5,151 bases of DNA from Acidobacteriota bacterium (GTDB taxonomy: Bacteria; Acidobacteriota; Terriglobia; Terriglobales; Acidobacteriaceae), in assembly GCA_021810175.1 (NCBI GenBank), contig JAJZJJ010000289.1:1-5151 (forward strand), given 5' to 3'. The notes under the pieces were generated by a model. The model searched no databases. It was not told the origin of the DNA and saw nothing but the letters and a program-made list of their open reading frames with translations. Shown piece by piece: positions 1-5,151 of the stretch. Each line of letters opens with the position of its first letter. Positions within the stretch are counted from its first letter, which is position 1. A program made the translations under genes and the position numbers.

Positions 1-284
1 AACCCGCCTATCCGACAGTCGAGGCCAAGGCCGCCCACCTTCTGTACTTCGTCATCAAGAATCATCCTTTTTCGGATGGCAACAAACGCAGTGCGGCGTT
101 GCTCTTTCTGGACTTTTTGAACCGGAATGGCCGTTTGGTGCGAGAGGATGGAACACTGGTTGTCAATGATGTGGGCCTCGCCGCGTTGGCCCTCCTTGTG
201 GCGGAATCGGACCCCAAAGACAAGGATGTGCTGATCCGCCTGATCATGAATATGTTGGCAGCAAATCTTGCAAATCCAGACTGA
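1..284 (+). CDS. Fic/Doc-family protein, C-terminal part (5' end outside window)
   Basis: This is the last 93 complete codons of a gene entering from the left (frame begins at base 3; stop TGA 282-284). The motif HPFSDGNKR at 63-89 is the Fic/Doc active-site loop: the His acts as general base, and the Gly-Asn-Lys-Arg segment grips the phosphates of the nucleotide co-substrate. Classical Fic AMP-transferases have GNGR here; the Lys is typical of the death-on-curing branch, some of whose members phosphorylate or otherwise modify targets such as EF-Tu. The helix before the loop (VEAKAAHLLYFVIKN) and the tail after it (VAESDPKDKD, then IRLIMNML) recall the C-terminus of the large bacterial proteins that join a RhuM-like N-terminal region to a Fic domain. 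The N-terminus is not visible, so that fusion is inference. It converges on the minus-strand operon. It may be a toxin-type modifier of a host protein; its target cannot be read from sequence. Confidence 0.88.
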   Translation, partial: PAYPTVEAKAAHLLYFVIKNHPFSDGNKRSAALLFLDFLNRNGRLVREDGTLVVNDVGLAALALLVAESDPKDKDVLIRLIMNMLAANLANPD

Positions 285-340
285 AGTTTCCGCTCGTGTT
301 GAGAGGTTGACCAAGGAGGCCCATGACTCTCCCCCGACAG
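285..340. other. Convergent intergenic gap between Fic gene and AlbA_2 gene
   Basis: These 56 bases separate two stop codons of genes running toward each other. A C-run at about 330-334 and a G-run at about 354-359 could pair across a roughly 20-base loop, the right arm lying inside the end of the minus-strand gene. Neither strand has a T-tract after the stem, so a bidirectional intrinsic terminator is not well supported. An AAGGAGG at 313-319 precedes an ATG at 323-325 by only three bases and leads to an 8-codon frame, which looks accidental. Confidence 0.5.
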
Positions 341-1624
341 CTATCCTGAGACAGGGGGGTCTCGCTCCATACCCGCTGCAAAAATAGTTAACACCAACTC
401 GCTATCGTCATTCATCCGGTATTCTGGACGCTTGCCCGAGAGAGCTTCGCCGCGAGCAAGGATGATCGAGACTCCTTCGCCGCGCTTATCCATGATGTGG
501 GTGCGATAGCGGGCAAGTTCGTCATCGCCGACGGGGCAGCGTGCGAGCAGGCTTGTCAACGCTTCATTGCGAGCGGCCTGCCGGAAGGGCAGGCTCTCCG
601 GGGTCATGGTGTTGGGCAACATACCCGGCGAATACAGCTCCAGACGGTCGGCAAACAATCGAAGTCGCACCTTGCTGCCCGCCATCGAGTAGTCGCGGTG
701 TGCCACCGCGTTGACCACAGCCTCGAACACGGCGGCTATGTCGTACTGAGGCTTGTCTACCCGCCCCCCGTCGGCACGCTTGAATGCCGCCACCTGCATG
801 TTCTTGCGCACGAAGGCACAGGCCAGGCGAATCTGCTCATCCAGCGGGCCGGTGAGATCCTGGGCGTCGCGTTGATACACCGATTCTCCCGTCGGCACGA
901 TGCCGGTCCCCGCATAGGCGACGGCCTGAATCAACGCGCCGGGCAGATGCCGATGTGGTTCGCGGCTGGCCATCAGCAATCCCGCCACCGTCGGGCGCCA
1001 GACGCCTTGCTCCTCCTGCGCGGCGATGGCCAACTTGCTGAGCAATACTTCTCCCGAATCCGCGCTTCTCGCGGGAACAAAACGCCGCCACAGCGCCTCG
1101 TCCAGATCGGTGAGCGATGCTCGCGGCACGGGCGTTTCGTCAAAACGGATCAGGCGTGACTGACTGCGCTGTTGGAACAGGCGCGCCAGATAGTCCGGGA
1201 GCATGGGTCGCTTCGATGACCCCACGCGATGAAAATATCCCCCGGGGCTCTGATGCACGAACAGACTGCGCGCAACCTCCACGCGCAGCACCGGCAGATC
1301 CGTGCCGGTCGAATCGGGCAGCGTCAGGCGCTCGATGAGCGGCGCCAAGGGCGGTTTCACCGAATCCTCGCAGGCATGCCGCACCCGCGCCTCGACGGCG
1401 TCCAGCTGCTCCAGCGGGATGCCCAGAACTTCGCGCGGCTGGTCTTGCACGCCCAGCAGTAGCACCCCACCCGCGCTGTTGGCGAAGGCCGCGAGTTCGT
1501 CGGCCAGATCCTCCTGCGAAGGACCACGCACCTTGCCGCCGGCAAACCTCACCTCCTTCAGCTCCAGGAAGCTGTCCTCGCCCAGACGAATCTTCTCGAT
1601 CAATTCCGCACGGGTACCCAGCAT
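341..1624 (-). CDS. Schlafen AlbA_2 domain / GHKL-type ATP-binding protein
   Basis: A 427-residue protein, second gene of the operon. Residues about 7-140 form an AlbA_2 (Schlafen-type nucleic-acid-binding) domain, with GEDSFLELKE at 15-24 and the hydrophobic turn AFANSAGGVLLLGVQD at 46-61. E16, E21 and D61 match in order and approximate spacing the E-x4-E...D catalytic set of mammalian Schlafen RNases. Residues about 290-400 form a GHKL-like ATPase fold: EAVVNAVAHRDY at 301-312 (E301 and N305 are the N-box), LYSPGMLP at 330-337, and DKRGEG at 379-384. This architecture is usually annotated as an ATP-binding protein or putative transcriptional regulator of the COG2865 kind. Many such proteins end in a winged helix-turn-helix; this one stops about 30 residues after the ATPase core and shows none. 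The ATG at 1622-1624 is one base past the upstream stop and has GAGAGG six bases before it, so translation is probably coupled. No signal peptide or membrane segment is seen; it should be cytoplasmic. Nuclease activity is inference; a purely regulatory DNA-binding role is the alternative. Confidence 0.9.
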   Translation of the reverse strand: MLGTRAELIEKIRLGEDSFLELKEVRFAGGKVRGPSQEDLADELAAFANSAGGVLLLGVQDQPREVLGIPLEQLDAVEARVRHACEDSVKPPLAPLIERLTLPDSTGTDLPVLRVEVARSLFVHQSPGGYFHRVGSSKRPMLPDYLARLFQQRSQSRLIRFDETPVPRASLTDLDEALWRRFVPARSADSGEVLLSKLAIAAQEEQGVWRPTVAGLLMASREPHRHLPGALIQAVAYAGTGIVPTGESVYQRDAQDLTGPLDEQIRLACAFVRKNMQVAAFKRADGGRVDKPQYDIAAVFEAVVNAVAHRDYSMAGSKVRLRLFADRLELYSPGMLPNTMTPESLPFRQAARNEALTSLLARCPVGDDELARYRTHIMDKRGEGVSIILARGEALSGKRPEYRMNDDSELVLTIFAAGMERDPPVSG

Positions 1625-1625
1625 C

Positions 1626-4427
1626 TCAGACCTCTCTGCCCAGGCGCTTCCAGCGCCGGGAGAAGGCCTCTCGGCCGCCTTCCATTACCCGGCAAACCTC
1701 ATCGCGCACGGCCTTCTCCTGCAACGCGCCACTTTGTGCCACGATACACTGTCCACCCTTGAAATCCATCACATGTACCAGGTCCGCATCGCCATTGACC
1801 ACCACATTGGGGTTGTGGGTGACGACGATCAGTTGTCGGCGCAGCTTGTTCTCGCGGATCTGCTGCACGATCAGGTCGTAGATGAGGTGGTTGTCCAAAT
1901 CGTCCTCGGGCTGGTCAAGCACGATGGGCTCCTCACCGAAGGCGAGCAGGAAGGCCAGCAGCGCCGCCGACCGCTGGCCTTGGGAGCCTTCGCTGATGGC
2001 ATACCACCGACCATCGCGCTGGTATTCGATTTTCAGGTCGTCCTCGGGGAACCATGTCAGCACATGGTCCGCGAATTCTGGCTTGTCGGCCTTTTTCTTC
2101 AGAAAATTTCGGAAATGTCCGCCCAACATTTCGGAAGGCTCGATGAGCCTGTGGCGCACGGCCTCCAGTTTTGCCATCTTGTCTGGCTCGTCGGCTGTTG
2201 CGATGTCGTAGGCCAGCCCCGAGCGAGCCTGGCCATTCTCGCCGGTGAGAATGTCGTCAACGAAGCGTTCGTCTTTCACATCGAGCAAGTCGCGCAGGCT
2301 GCGCTCGATGGCTGTGGAGTCGAATCCGAACGGGATGACACTGATGCGCACATGGGGGTTCTTCTGCAGTTTTTTTGACAGAAAGTCTTGCCGCTGGTGG
2401 GTCATGGCCTGCCTGCGTTGGACAATCAGAGCCTGCTGGGCCTTGTTGTCTGCCTCCAGCCTAGCGCGATCCGTTTGCAACTGCCGCAGTGTCTTCGCCT
2501 GCACCTCCAGTTGCTGGCGTTCTTGGGTCAGGCGGGCGAAGGCCTGCGGGTCGGCCACTCCTTGCGCCGCCAGCTGGGCCTGCAACTGTTGATGCGCTTC
2601 GCGCGCGGGGGCCGTACGAGCCCGCCATGCGGCAAGCCGCGCATCGCCCTCCAACCTGCTCGCTCCCTGCTCCAGCGTGTCGGCTTCCTGCTCCAGTCTC
2701 TGTCGGGCCCGTGCCAGCAGGGCATCCGCATCTGCCCGCCACGCAAGCAGGTCGGTCTCGGTATCTCCGAAATGCTGTGGTAGCCAGTCGTCCAGGAGAA
2801 GTCTCGAGGCGGTTTCTCGCAGCCTTGCCGCCGCGTCGCGCAGCTGTGCCAGAGTTTCCTCCACCGCCCGCGTCTGATGTTGGATGCGGGCATACGCCTG
2901 CTGCACGGCGGCGTGGTCGCCCTGGGCCAGTGCCTTGAGTTTGCGATCCGCTTCCTGCAAGCGCCGTTCGACTTCGGGCAAGGTTGCGAGCTTGCCGTCG
3001 ATCTCTCGCAGCCGCGCCCGCTGGACGAAGAAGGTGCGCGTGGCCTCCTCGAACGCCTGCCGGAATGACTCGACGCCGGCGGCTTCGTCGATGATGGTAA
3101 GCAGGGCCGGCCGCCCGCCGCCCGCCATCGCGGCGATCTGCCCCTGAGAAAACAGGCGGACGGGGAAACGGCTGGGGTTGACGCTCTGGCTGGGCGAGGA
3201 GTGCCACTGGCCGTCGCCCCATTCCTCGACGGAGGTTCCCTGCCCGGTGGCTGACCAGCTCAGGCGAAGTTGCCGCCCTTCATGTTCCCACTCGAGGCGA
3301 ATGGCCGTCTCTGCCTTCAACGCACCTGAGTCGTCACGTCTCGTGGCGATGGTGTTGAAGGCCTCGAAGCGTTCGAGCGGCTCGCTCTCTTTGGGGAGCA
3401 ATTGAATTTCTCCCTCGCGCCGGGTGACCAGCCTGAGCGCGTGCACCACGGTGGACTTGCCTGTGCCGCGACCCCCGACAATGGCATTGAAATAGGGCGA
3501 AAATTCAAGCCGTGCGGCATTGCCGTTTCCCATGAACTGTGCCTTGTCGATCTCGATGCTGCGGATCACATGCGCGGGCGTCTGAAACGGATTGAAGGGC
3601 TCCTCGTCACTGCGTCGCAGCGATACGCCATTGCCGTCCAACAGCGCCAGCCTGAGCCCTTCCAGTGTGGGTTTGGCCATCTTCACCCATGTAAAAGCGC
3701 TGCCAGGTGTCTTGCTGCCCCGAAAATTGTGGCAATCGCTTCCCAACACTCGGGCCAAAGGATTGGCCAGCTTTTCAACGGCTTCCGGATACGGCGTTGC
3801 CGGATCACACCACTCGACGGCGAGCAGCCCCCCCACCTCCAGCGCCTGTTTGACCATGGCCGCCGACAACACGCACTTCCGCGTGCCGGGATTGACGCGC
3901 AGCAACCCCTTGACGGCGTCGGCATGGGCCGGAATCGGGATTGCTCCCACATTCACCTTCAGCACCTCCTCGATGACCTCGACCACCGATCTGCCGGTCT
4001 CGCCGTCGCCGTTGCCCTTGGTGCCGGTGTAGCCTACCGCTCCCAGCAGGCTGTCGATGTCGCCGGTGGCGGCCTGCGGGTTGAAGATCGCCAACATATG
4101 CACGCCGCCGCTGGCCGAAATTTCCACACCTGGAAAGATCGTGATCTCACGAAACCCGGGGGGCAGGTTGCCCGCTTCGGCCTGGGCCATCATCTGCGCG
4201 TAGGCGGCCTTGAGCTTGTCGATCCACCCGCCGCTGTTGTGGTCGGTCACGGCCACGCAGTCGATCTCGGCAGCCATGTAGCGGAGCAGCCACGCCTCTG
4301 GGGTCACTTCGTCGGCCGTGCCGACCGTCGCCTGCCAATGCCCGGTATCCTTCGATGCCGGCGTATGCGTGTGAAAGTCGAACTTCCACCAGCGGGAACC
4401 GGGATAGGTCCAGGATGGATGGGTCAT
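1626..4427 (-). CDS. PHP phosphoesterase-SMC/RecF-like ABC ATPase fusion (TrlF/Ppl-like)
   Basis: A 933-residue protein, first gene of the operon. Residues about 14-265 are a PHP metal-dependent phosphoesterase domain: FDFHTHTP at 16-23 (H19, H21), AVTDHN at 59-64 (H63), FPGVEIS at 98-104 (E102), H110, H168 in PIPAHAD, and GSDCHN at 229-234 (D231, H233). Almost the whole metal-ligand set is present, so this half looks catalytically competent. An ABC-type head follows: Walker A GGRGTGKST at 318-326, Q-loop FSQGQ at 426-430, a charged coiled coil at about 455-690, signature SEGSQGQRSA at 812-821, Walker B IVLDQPED at 835-842 with E841, and switch histidine H871 in THNPN. The coiled coil has no cysteine, so there is no Rad50-type zinc hook. 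The family acts on phosphodiester or nucleotide substrates under ATPase control; a PHP-ATPase protein of this kind (ppl) has been reported as antiphage. The substrate here is unknown. The start is firm: an in-frame TGA lies at 4437-4439, AGGAGG sits 4 bases upstream, and the PHP motif starts at residue 16. No signal peptide or membrane segment is seen. Confidence 0.93.
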   Translation of the reverse strand: MTHPSWTYPGSRWWKFDFHTHTPASKDTGHWQATVGTADEVTPEAWLLRYMAAEIDCVAVTDHNSGGWIDKLKAAYAQMMAQAEAGNLPPGFREITIFPGVEISASGGVHMLAIFNPQAATGDIDSLLGAVGYTGTKGNGDGETGRSVVEVIEEVLKVNVGAIPIPAHADAVKGLLRVNPGTRKCVLSAAMVKQALEVGGLLAVEWCDPATPYPEAVEKLANPLARVLGSDCHNFRGSKTPGSAFTWVKMAKPTLEGLRLALLDGNGVSLRRSDEEPFNPFQTPAHVIRSIEIDKAQFMGNGNAARLEFSPYFNAIVGGRGTGKSTVVHALRLVTRREGEIQLLPKESEPLERFEAFNTIATRRDDSGALKAETAIRLEWEHEGRQLRLSWSATGQGTSVEEWGDGQWHSSPSQSVNPSRFPVRLFSQGQIAAMAGGGRPALLTIIDEAAGVESFRQAFEEATRTFFVQRARLREIDGKLATLPEVERRLQEADRKLKALAQGDHAAVQQAYARIQHQTRAVEETLAQLRDAAARLRETASRLLLDDWLPQHFGDTETDLLAWRADADALLARARQRLEQEADTLEQGASRLEGDARLAAWRARTAPAREAHQQLQAQLAAQGVADPQAFARLTQERQQLEVQAKTLRQLQTDRARLEADNKAQQALIVQRRQAMTHQRQDFLSKKLQKNPHVRISVIPFGFDSTAIERSLRDLLDVKDERFVDDILTGENGQARSGLAYDIATADEPDKMAKLEAVRHRLIEPSEMLGGHFRNFLKKKADKPEFADHVLTWFPEDDLKIEYQRDGRWYAISEGSQGQRSAALLAFLLAFGEEPIVLDQPEDDLDNHLIYDLIVQQIRENKLRRQLIVVTHNPNVVVNGDADLVHVMDFKGGQCIVAQSGALQEKAVRDEVCRVMEGGREAFSRRWKRLGREV
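1631..1636 (-). promoter_or_regulatory. Ribosome binding site of the AlbA_2 gene, inside the upstream CDS
   Basis: GAGAGG on the minus strand lies six bases before the ATG at 1622-1624. It is embedded in the last codons of the PHP-ATPase gene, whose TGA (1626-1628) is separated from this ATG by a single base. The arrangement supports the chosen start and suggests translational coupling by terminating or reinitiating ribosomes. Confidence 0.7.
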
Positions 4428-4431
4428 AAAG

Positions 4432-4437
4432 CCTCCT
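4432..4437 (-). promoter_or_regulatory. Ribosome binding site of the PHP-ATPase gene
   Basis: A consensus AGGAGG on the minus strand lies four bases before the ATG at 4425-4427. The TGA at 4437-4439, in the same frame as the gene, overlaps it, so no longer in-frame start is possible. That TGA also closes the short degenerate frame just upstream. Confidence 0.75.
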
Positions 4438-4439
4438 CA

Positions 4440-4634
4440 AATCGCTAAGCTGGTCTCTGCTCCCCGCCAAGCCGATTGCGGCCGAGCTTTGGTCGTCTCC
4501 GCTCCAGAAGGTGAGCCGTCCTTGCAGGCGCGGGCGTCGTCGGCCCAGCTTTGCCGCCCGCAGAGAGTCCAGAGGCGATGGGCCAGGGTGCGGATGGCGT
4601 CGGGGCGCCCGGGGATGGCGAATCCGGTCGTCAA
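4440..4634 (-). pseudogene. Possible remnant of a DUF1156-type methyltransferase C-terminus, frameshifted
   Basis: On the minus strand one frame reads GRPDAIRTLAHRLWTLCGRQ followed by SWADDARA, ending near 4527. It resembles, from memory, the closing helices of DUF1156-containing DNA methyltransferases (pattern RTLAHRLYTLCER..GWAEDARAYNEL..SW). From about 4518 the continuation fits a different frame, RLTFWSGDDQSSAAIGLAGS then RDQLSDL, which would match the tail of such proteins, so a frameshift near 4516-4526 is likely. The first frame has a TGA at 4644-4646 just upstream and another at 4437-4439; nothing of the catalytic domain is present. It lies immediately upstream of and on the same strand as the PHP-ATPase gene, suggesting an ancestral methyltransferase gene in the same operon. 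The family assignment rests on recall of a short stretch; it could also be a small unrelated frame. Confidence 0.4.
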
Positions 4635-4643
4635 GACAGATTG

Positions 4644-4929
4644 TCAGATCTTATGACTTCTGCAAGCAGATGCTGGAGCACGTCCTCCCCAGTTCGAGGA
4701 GAGAGGTTCTGGCGGCTCTATCCCTCGCGAAGATGTCCCGTTTGGGACCTCCCAGGGAGTCTTGGACCCCAAGGACAGGGGAGGTCTTTTCCGGTCGGAG
4801 AAGGTGAACCGAAACCGGATGCGCTCTCGAGTGTCCTGGGAGATTGATATTCATGGAGGTAAACCTCTTCTCGTACTTGAGGTTTCTCCAGAGTCGCTCG
4901 GTGAAGCTTTTATCGAGAAATCGACCTTT
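4644..4929 (-). pseudogene. Decayed IS3-family transposase (OrfB) C-terminus, spread over three frames
   Basis: On the minus strand, 4929-4870 reads KGRFLDKSFTERLWRNLKYE, close to the IS3-family DDE transposase segment around its catalytic Glu (DN.F.ERLWRSLKYE). The frame then breaks and 4867-4835 reads EVYLHEYQSPR, the next part of the same family pattern. A second break follows, and 4826-4746 continues in the third frame as ERIRFRFTFSDRKRP...LSLGSKTPWEV, matching the family's closing FYN..RPHQSLGY.TPWEVY. That third frame closes at TGA 4644-4646. The order of blocks is correct and only the frame changes, so this is a degraded relic and cannot make active transposase. The upstream half of the enzyme, including the first two catalytic Asp residues, and the terminal inverted repeats are not recognisable here. 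Confidence 0.78.
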
Positions 4930-4943
4930 TTCCTCCTGCTGAT

Positions 4944-4973
4944 CCCGCTTGGCAATGGCCCGCTTGGCAATGG
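4944..4973. repeat. Perfect 15-bp tandem duplication
   Basis: CCCGCTTGGCAATGG occurs twice head to tail at 4944-4958 and 4959-4973 without mismatch. On the minus strand it would encode a repeated AIAKR in a frame that leads into the transposase relic. It lies in non-coding or decayed DNA and probably reflects replication slippage. Confidence 0.85.
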
Positions 4974-4975
4974 AA

Positions 4976-5062
4976 TGGTTCCTCCCCTTCCTTGACGGCT
5001 TCACGGTGGGCCAGAGAGGCGGGTGGTAACCAACCCCTATCACAGAATAAAGGGAGGAACCA
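4976..5062. repeat. 11-bp inverted repeat, arms 65 bases apart
   Basis: TGGTTCCTCCC at 4976-4986 is the exact reverse complement of GGGAGGAACCA at 5052-5062. The right arm contains the ribosome binding site of the gene starting at 5065. The arms could pair in mRNA and mask that site only if transcription began upstream of 4976. They could also be ends of a small mobile or duplicated segment; no target-site duplication was recognised. Confidence 0.55.
5052..5057 (+). promoter_or_regulatory. Ribosome binding site of the right-edge gene
   Basis: GGGAGG lies seven bases before the ATG at 5065-5067, an ideal spacing. It is the main reason for calling the short open frame at the right edge a gene. 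Confidence 0.6.
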
Positions 5063-5064
5063 CC

Positions 5065-5151
5065 ATGAAGATTACCATACCGGGAGTCGAGATCGCCATG
5101 GAATCCTGGGGATCGGGAAACGAAGGGGGAGCGGAGATACTGAGGAGGGGC
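5065..5151 (+). CDS. Unrecognised gene, N-terminal 29 codons only (3' end outside window)
   Basis: An ATG with a strong Shine-Dalgarno sequence opens a frame of 29 codons to the window edge without a stop, beginning MKITIPGVEIAMESWGSGNE. I do not recognise the family. The start has no hydrophobic signal sequence; the visible part is Gly- and Glu-rich. It faces away from the transposase relic and the operon. Given the neighbours, an element-borne gene is possible, but nothing in the 29 residues shows it. The frame is too short for coding statistics; the ribosome binding site is the principal support. Confidence 0.5.
   Translation, partial: MKITIPGVEIAMESWGSGNEGGAEILRRG

Larger units (their letters stand above)
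4428..5064. other. Gene-poor stretch made of decayed remnants
   Basis: No intact gene is visible in about 640 bases. From left to right it holds the operon's ribosome binding site, a frameshifted methyltransferase-like remnant, a decayed IS3-family transposase end, a 15-bp tandem repeat, and an 11-bp inverted repeat just before the next gene start. The promoter of the minus-strand operon should lie here unless transcription enters from further upstream. I could not find a convincing sigma-70 -35/-10 pair on the minus strand. Confidence 0.6.

Noticed and set aside
327..363. Possible bidirectional terminator between the convergent genes
   Set aside because: The C-run/G-run stem is short with a large loop, and neither side is followed by a T-tract.
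497..1159. 220-codon open frame on the plus strand
   Set aside because: It is antisense to the AlbA_2/ATPase gene; composition is that of a shadow frame.
1302..2378. 358-codon open frame on the plus strand spanning the junction of the two operon genes
   Set aside because: It is antisense to both real genes and has no recognisable domain or ribosome binding site.
2461..3222. 253-codon minus-strand frame inside the PHP-ATPase gene
   Set aside because: It is an alternative frame of the coiled-coil coding region, with Arg/Gly/Ala-rich composition and no start signal.
3402..4448. 348-codon open frame on the plus strand
   Set aside because: It lies antisense to the PHP and Walker A part of the PHP-ATPase gene, which has unmistakable motifs. 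The translation is rich in His, Arg and Gln with no domain; long antisense frames are expected in GC-rich genes.
4659..4670. TCTGC-AA-GCAGA palindrome
   Set aside because: Five-base arms in decayed sequence with no repeat copy elsewhere; likely chance.
4621..4690. Possible sigma-70 promoter for the operon on the minus strand (TTGCAG or TTGACG as -35)
   Set aside because: Neither has an acceptable -10 hexamer at 16-18 bases; the best candidates match only about half of the consensus.
4651..5043. 130-codon minus-strand open frame taken as an intact small gene
   Set aside because: Only its middle (about 4870-4929) matches a transposase; the continuation of the match moves to two other frames, so the frame is a pseudogene fragment, not a protein of its own.
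1..5151. CRISPR array, tRNA or rRNA gene, retron or similar RNA element
   Set aside because: No regularly spaced repeats, no tRNA cloverleaf-like segment, no reverse transcriptase and no rRNA sequence were seen on either strand.

Overview
The window is GC-rich bacterial DNA whose two main reading frames show the strong third-position G/C bias typical of many Proteobacteria, but nothing in it fixes a taxon. It reads as part of an accessory or defence-type region: a Fic/Doc-family gene end, a tightly coupled two-gene operon of large nucleotide-dependent proteins, and decayed gene remnants beside them.

Layout. Positions 1-284 (+) hold the C-terminal end of a Fic/Doc-family protein with an intact HPFxDGNKR active-site motif. 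After a 56-base convergent gap comes a minus-strand operon. Its promoter-proximal gene (4427 to 1626) encodes a 933-residue protein with an N-terminal PHP phosphoesterase domain and a C-terminal SMC/RecF-like ABC ATPase split by a coiled coil. One base after its stop begins a second gene (1624 to 341). It encodes a 427-residue protein with a Schlafen AlbA_2 domain followed by a GHKL-type ATPase domain. The 4428-5064 stretch has no intact gene. It carries a short frameshifted remnant that I tentatively read as the C-terminus of a DUF1156-type DNA methyltransferase (about 4440-4634, -). Next to it is a clearly decayed IS3-family transposase C-terminus spread over three frames (about 4644-4929, -). 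Beyond that lie a 15-bp tandem repeat and an 11-bp inverted repeat. At the right edge (5065-5151, +) an unrecognised gene with a strong Shine-Dalgarno sequence starts and runs off the window.

How it may work together. The PHP-ATPase and AlbA_2-GHKL genes are almost certainly translated together, and each combines a possible nucleic-acid-processing domain with an ATPase. PHP-plus-ATPase single proteins have been described as antiphage systems (the 'ppl' type), and the same architecture is, as I recall, called 'TrlF family AAA-like ATPase' in NCBI naming. The partner with a Schlafen-like E-x4-E...D pattern makes this a candidate two-component nucleotide-dependent nuclease system. That function is inferred from domains and context only.
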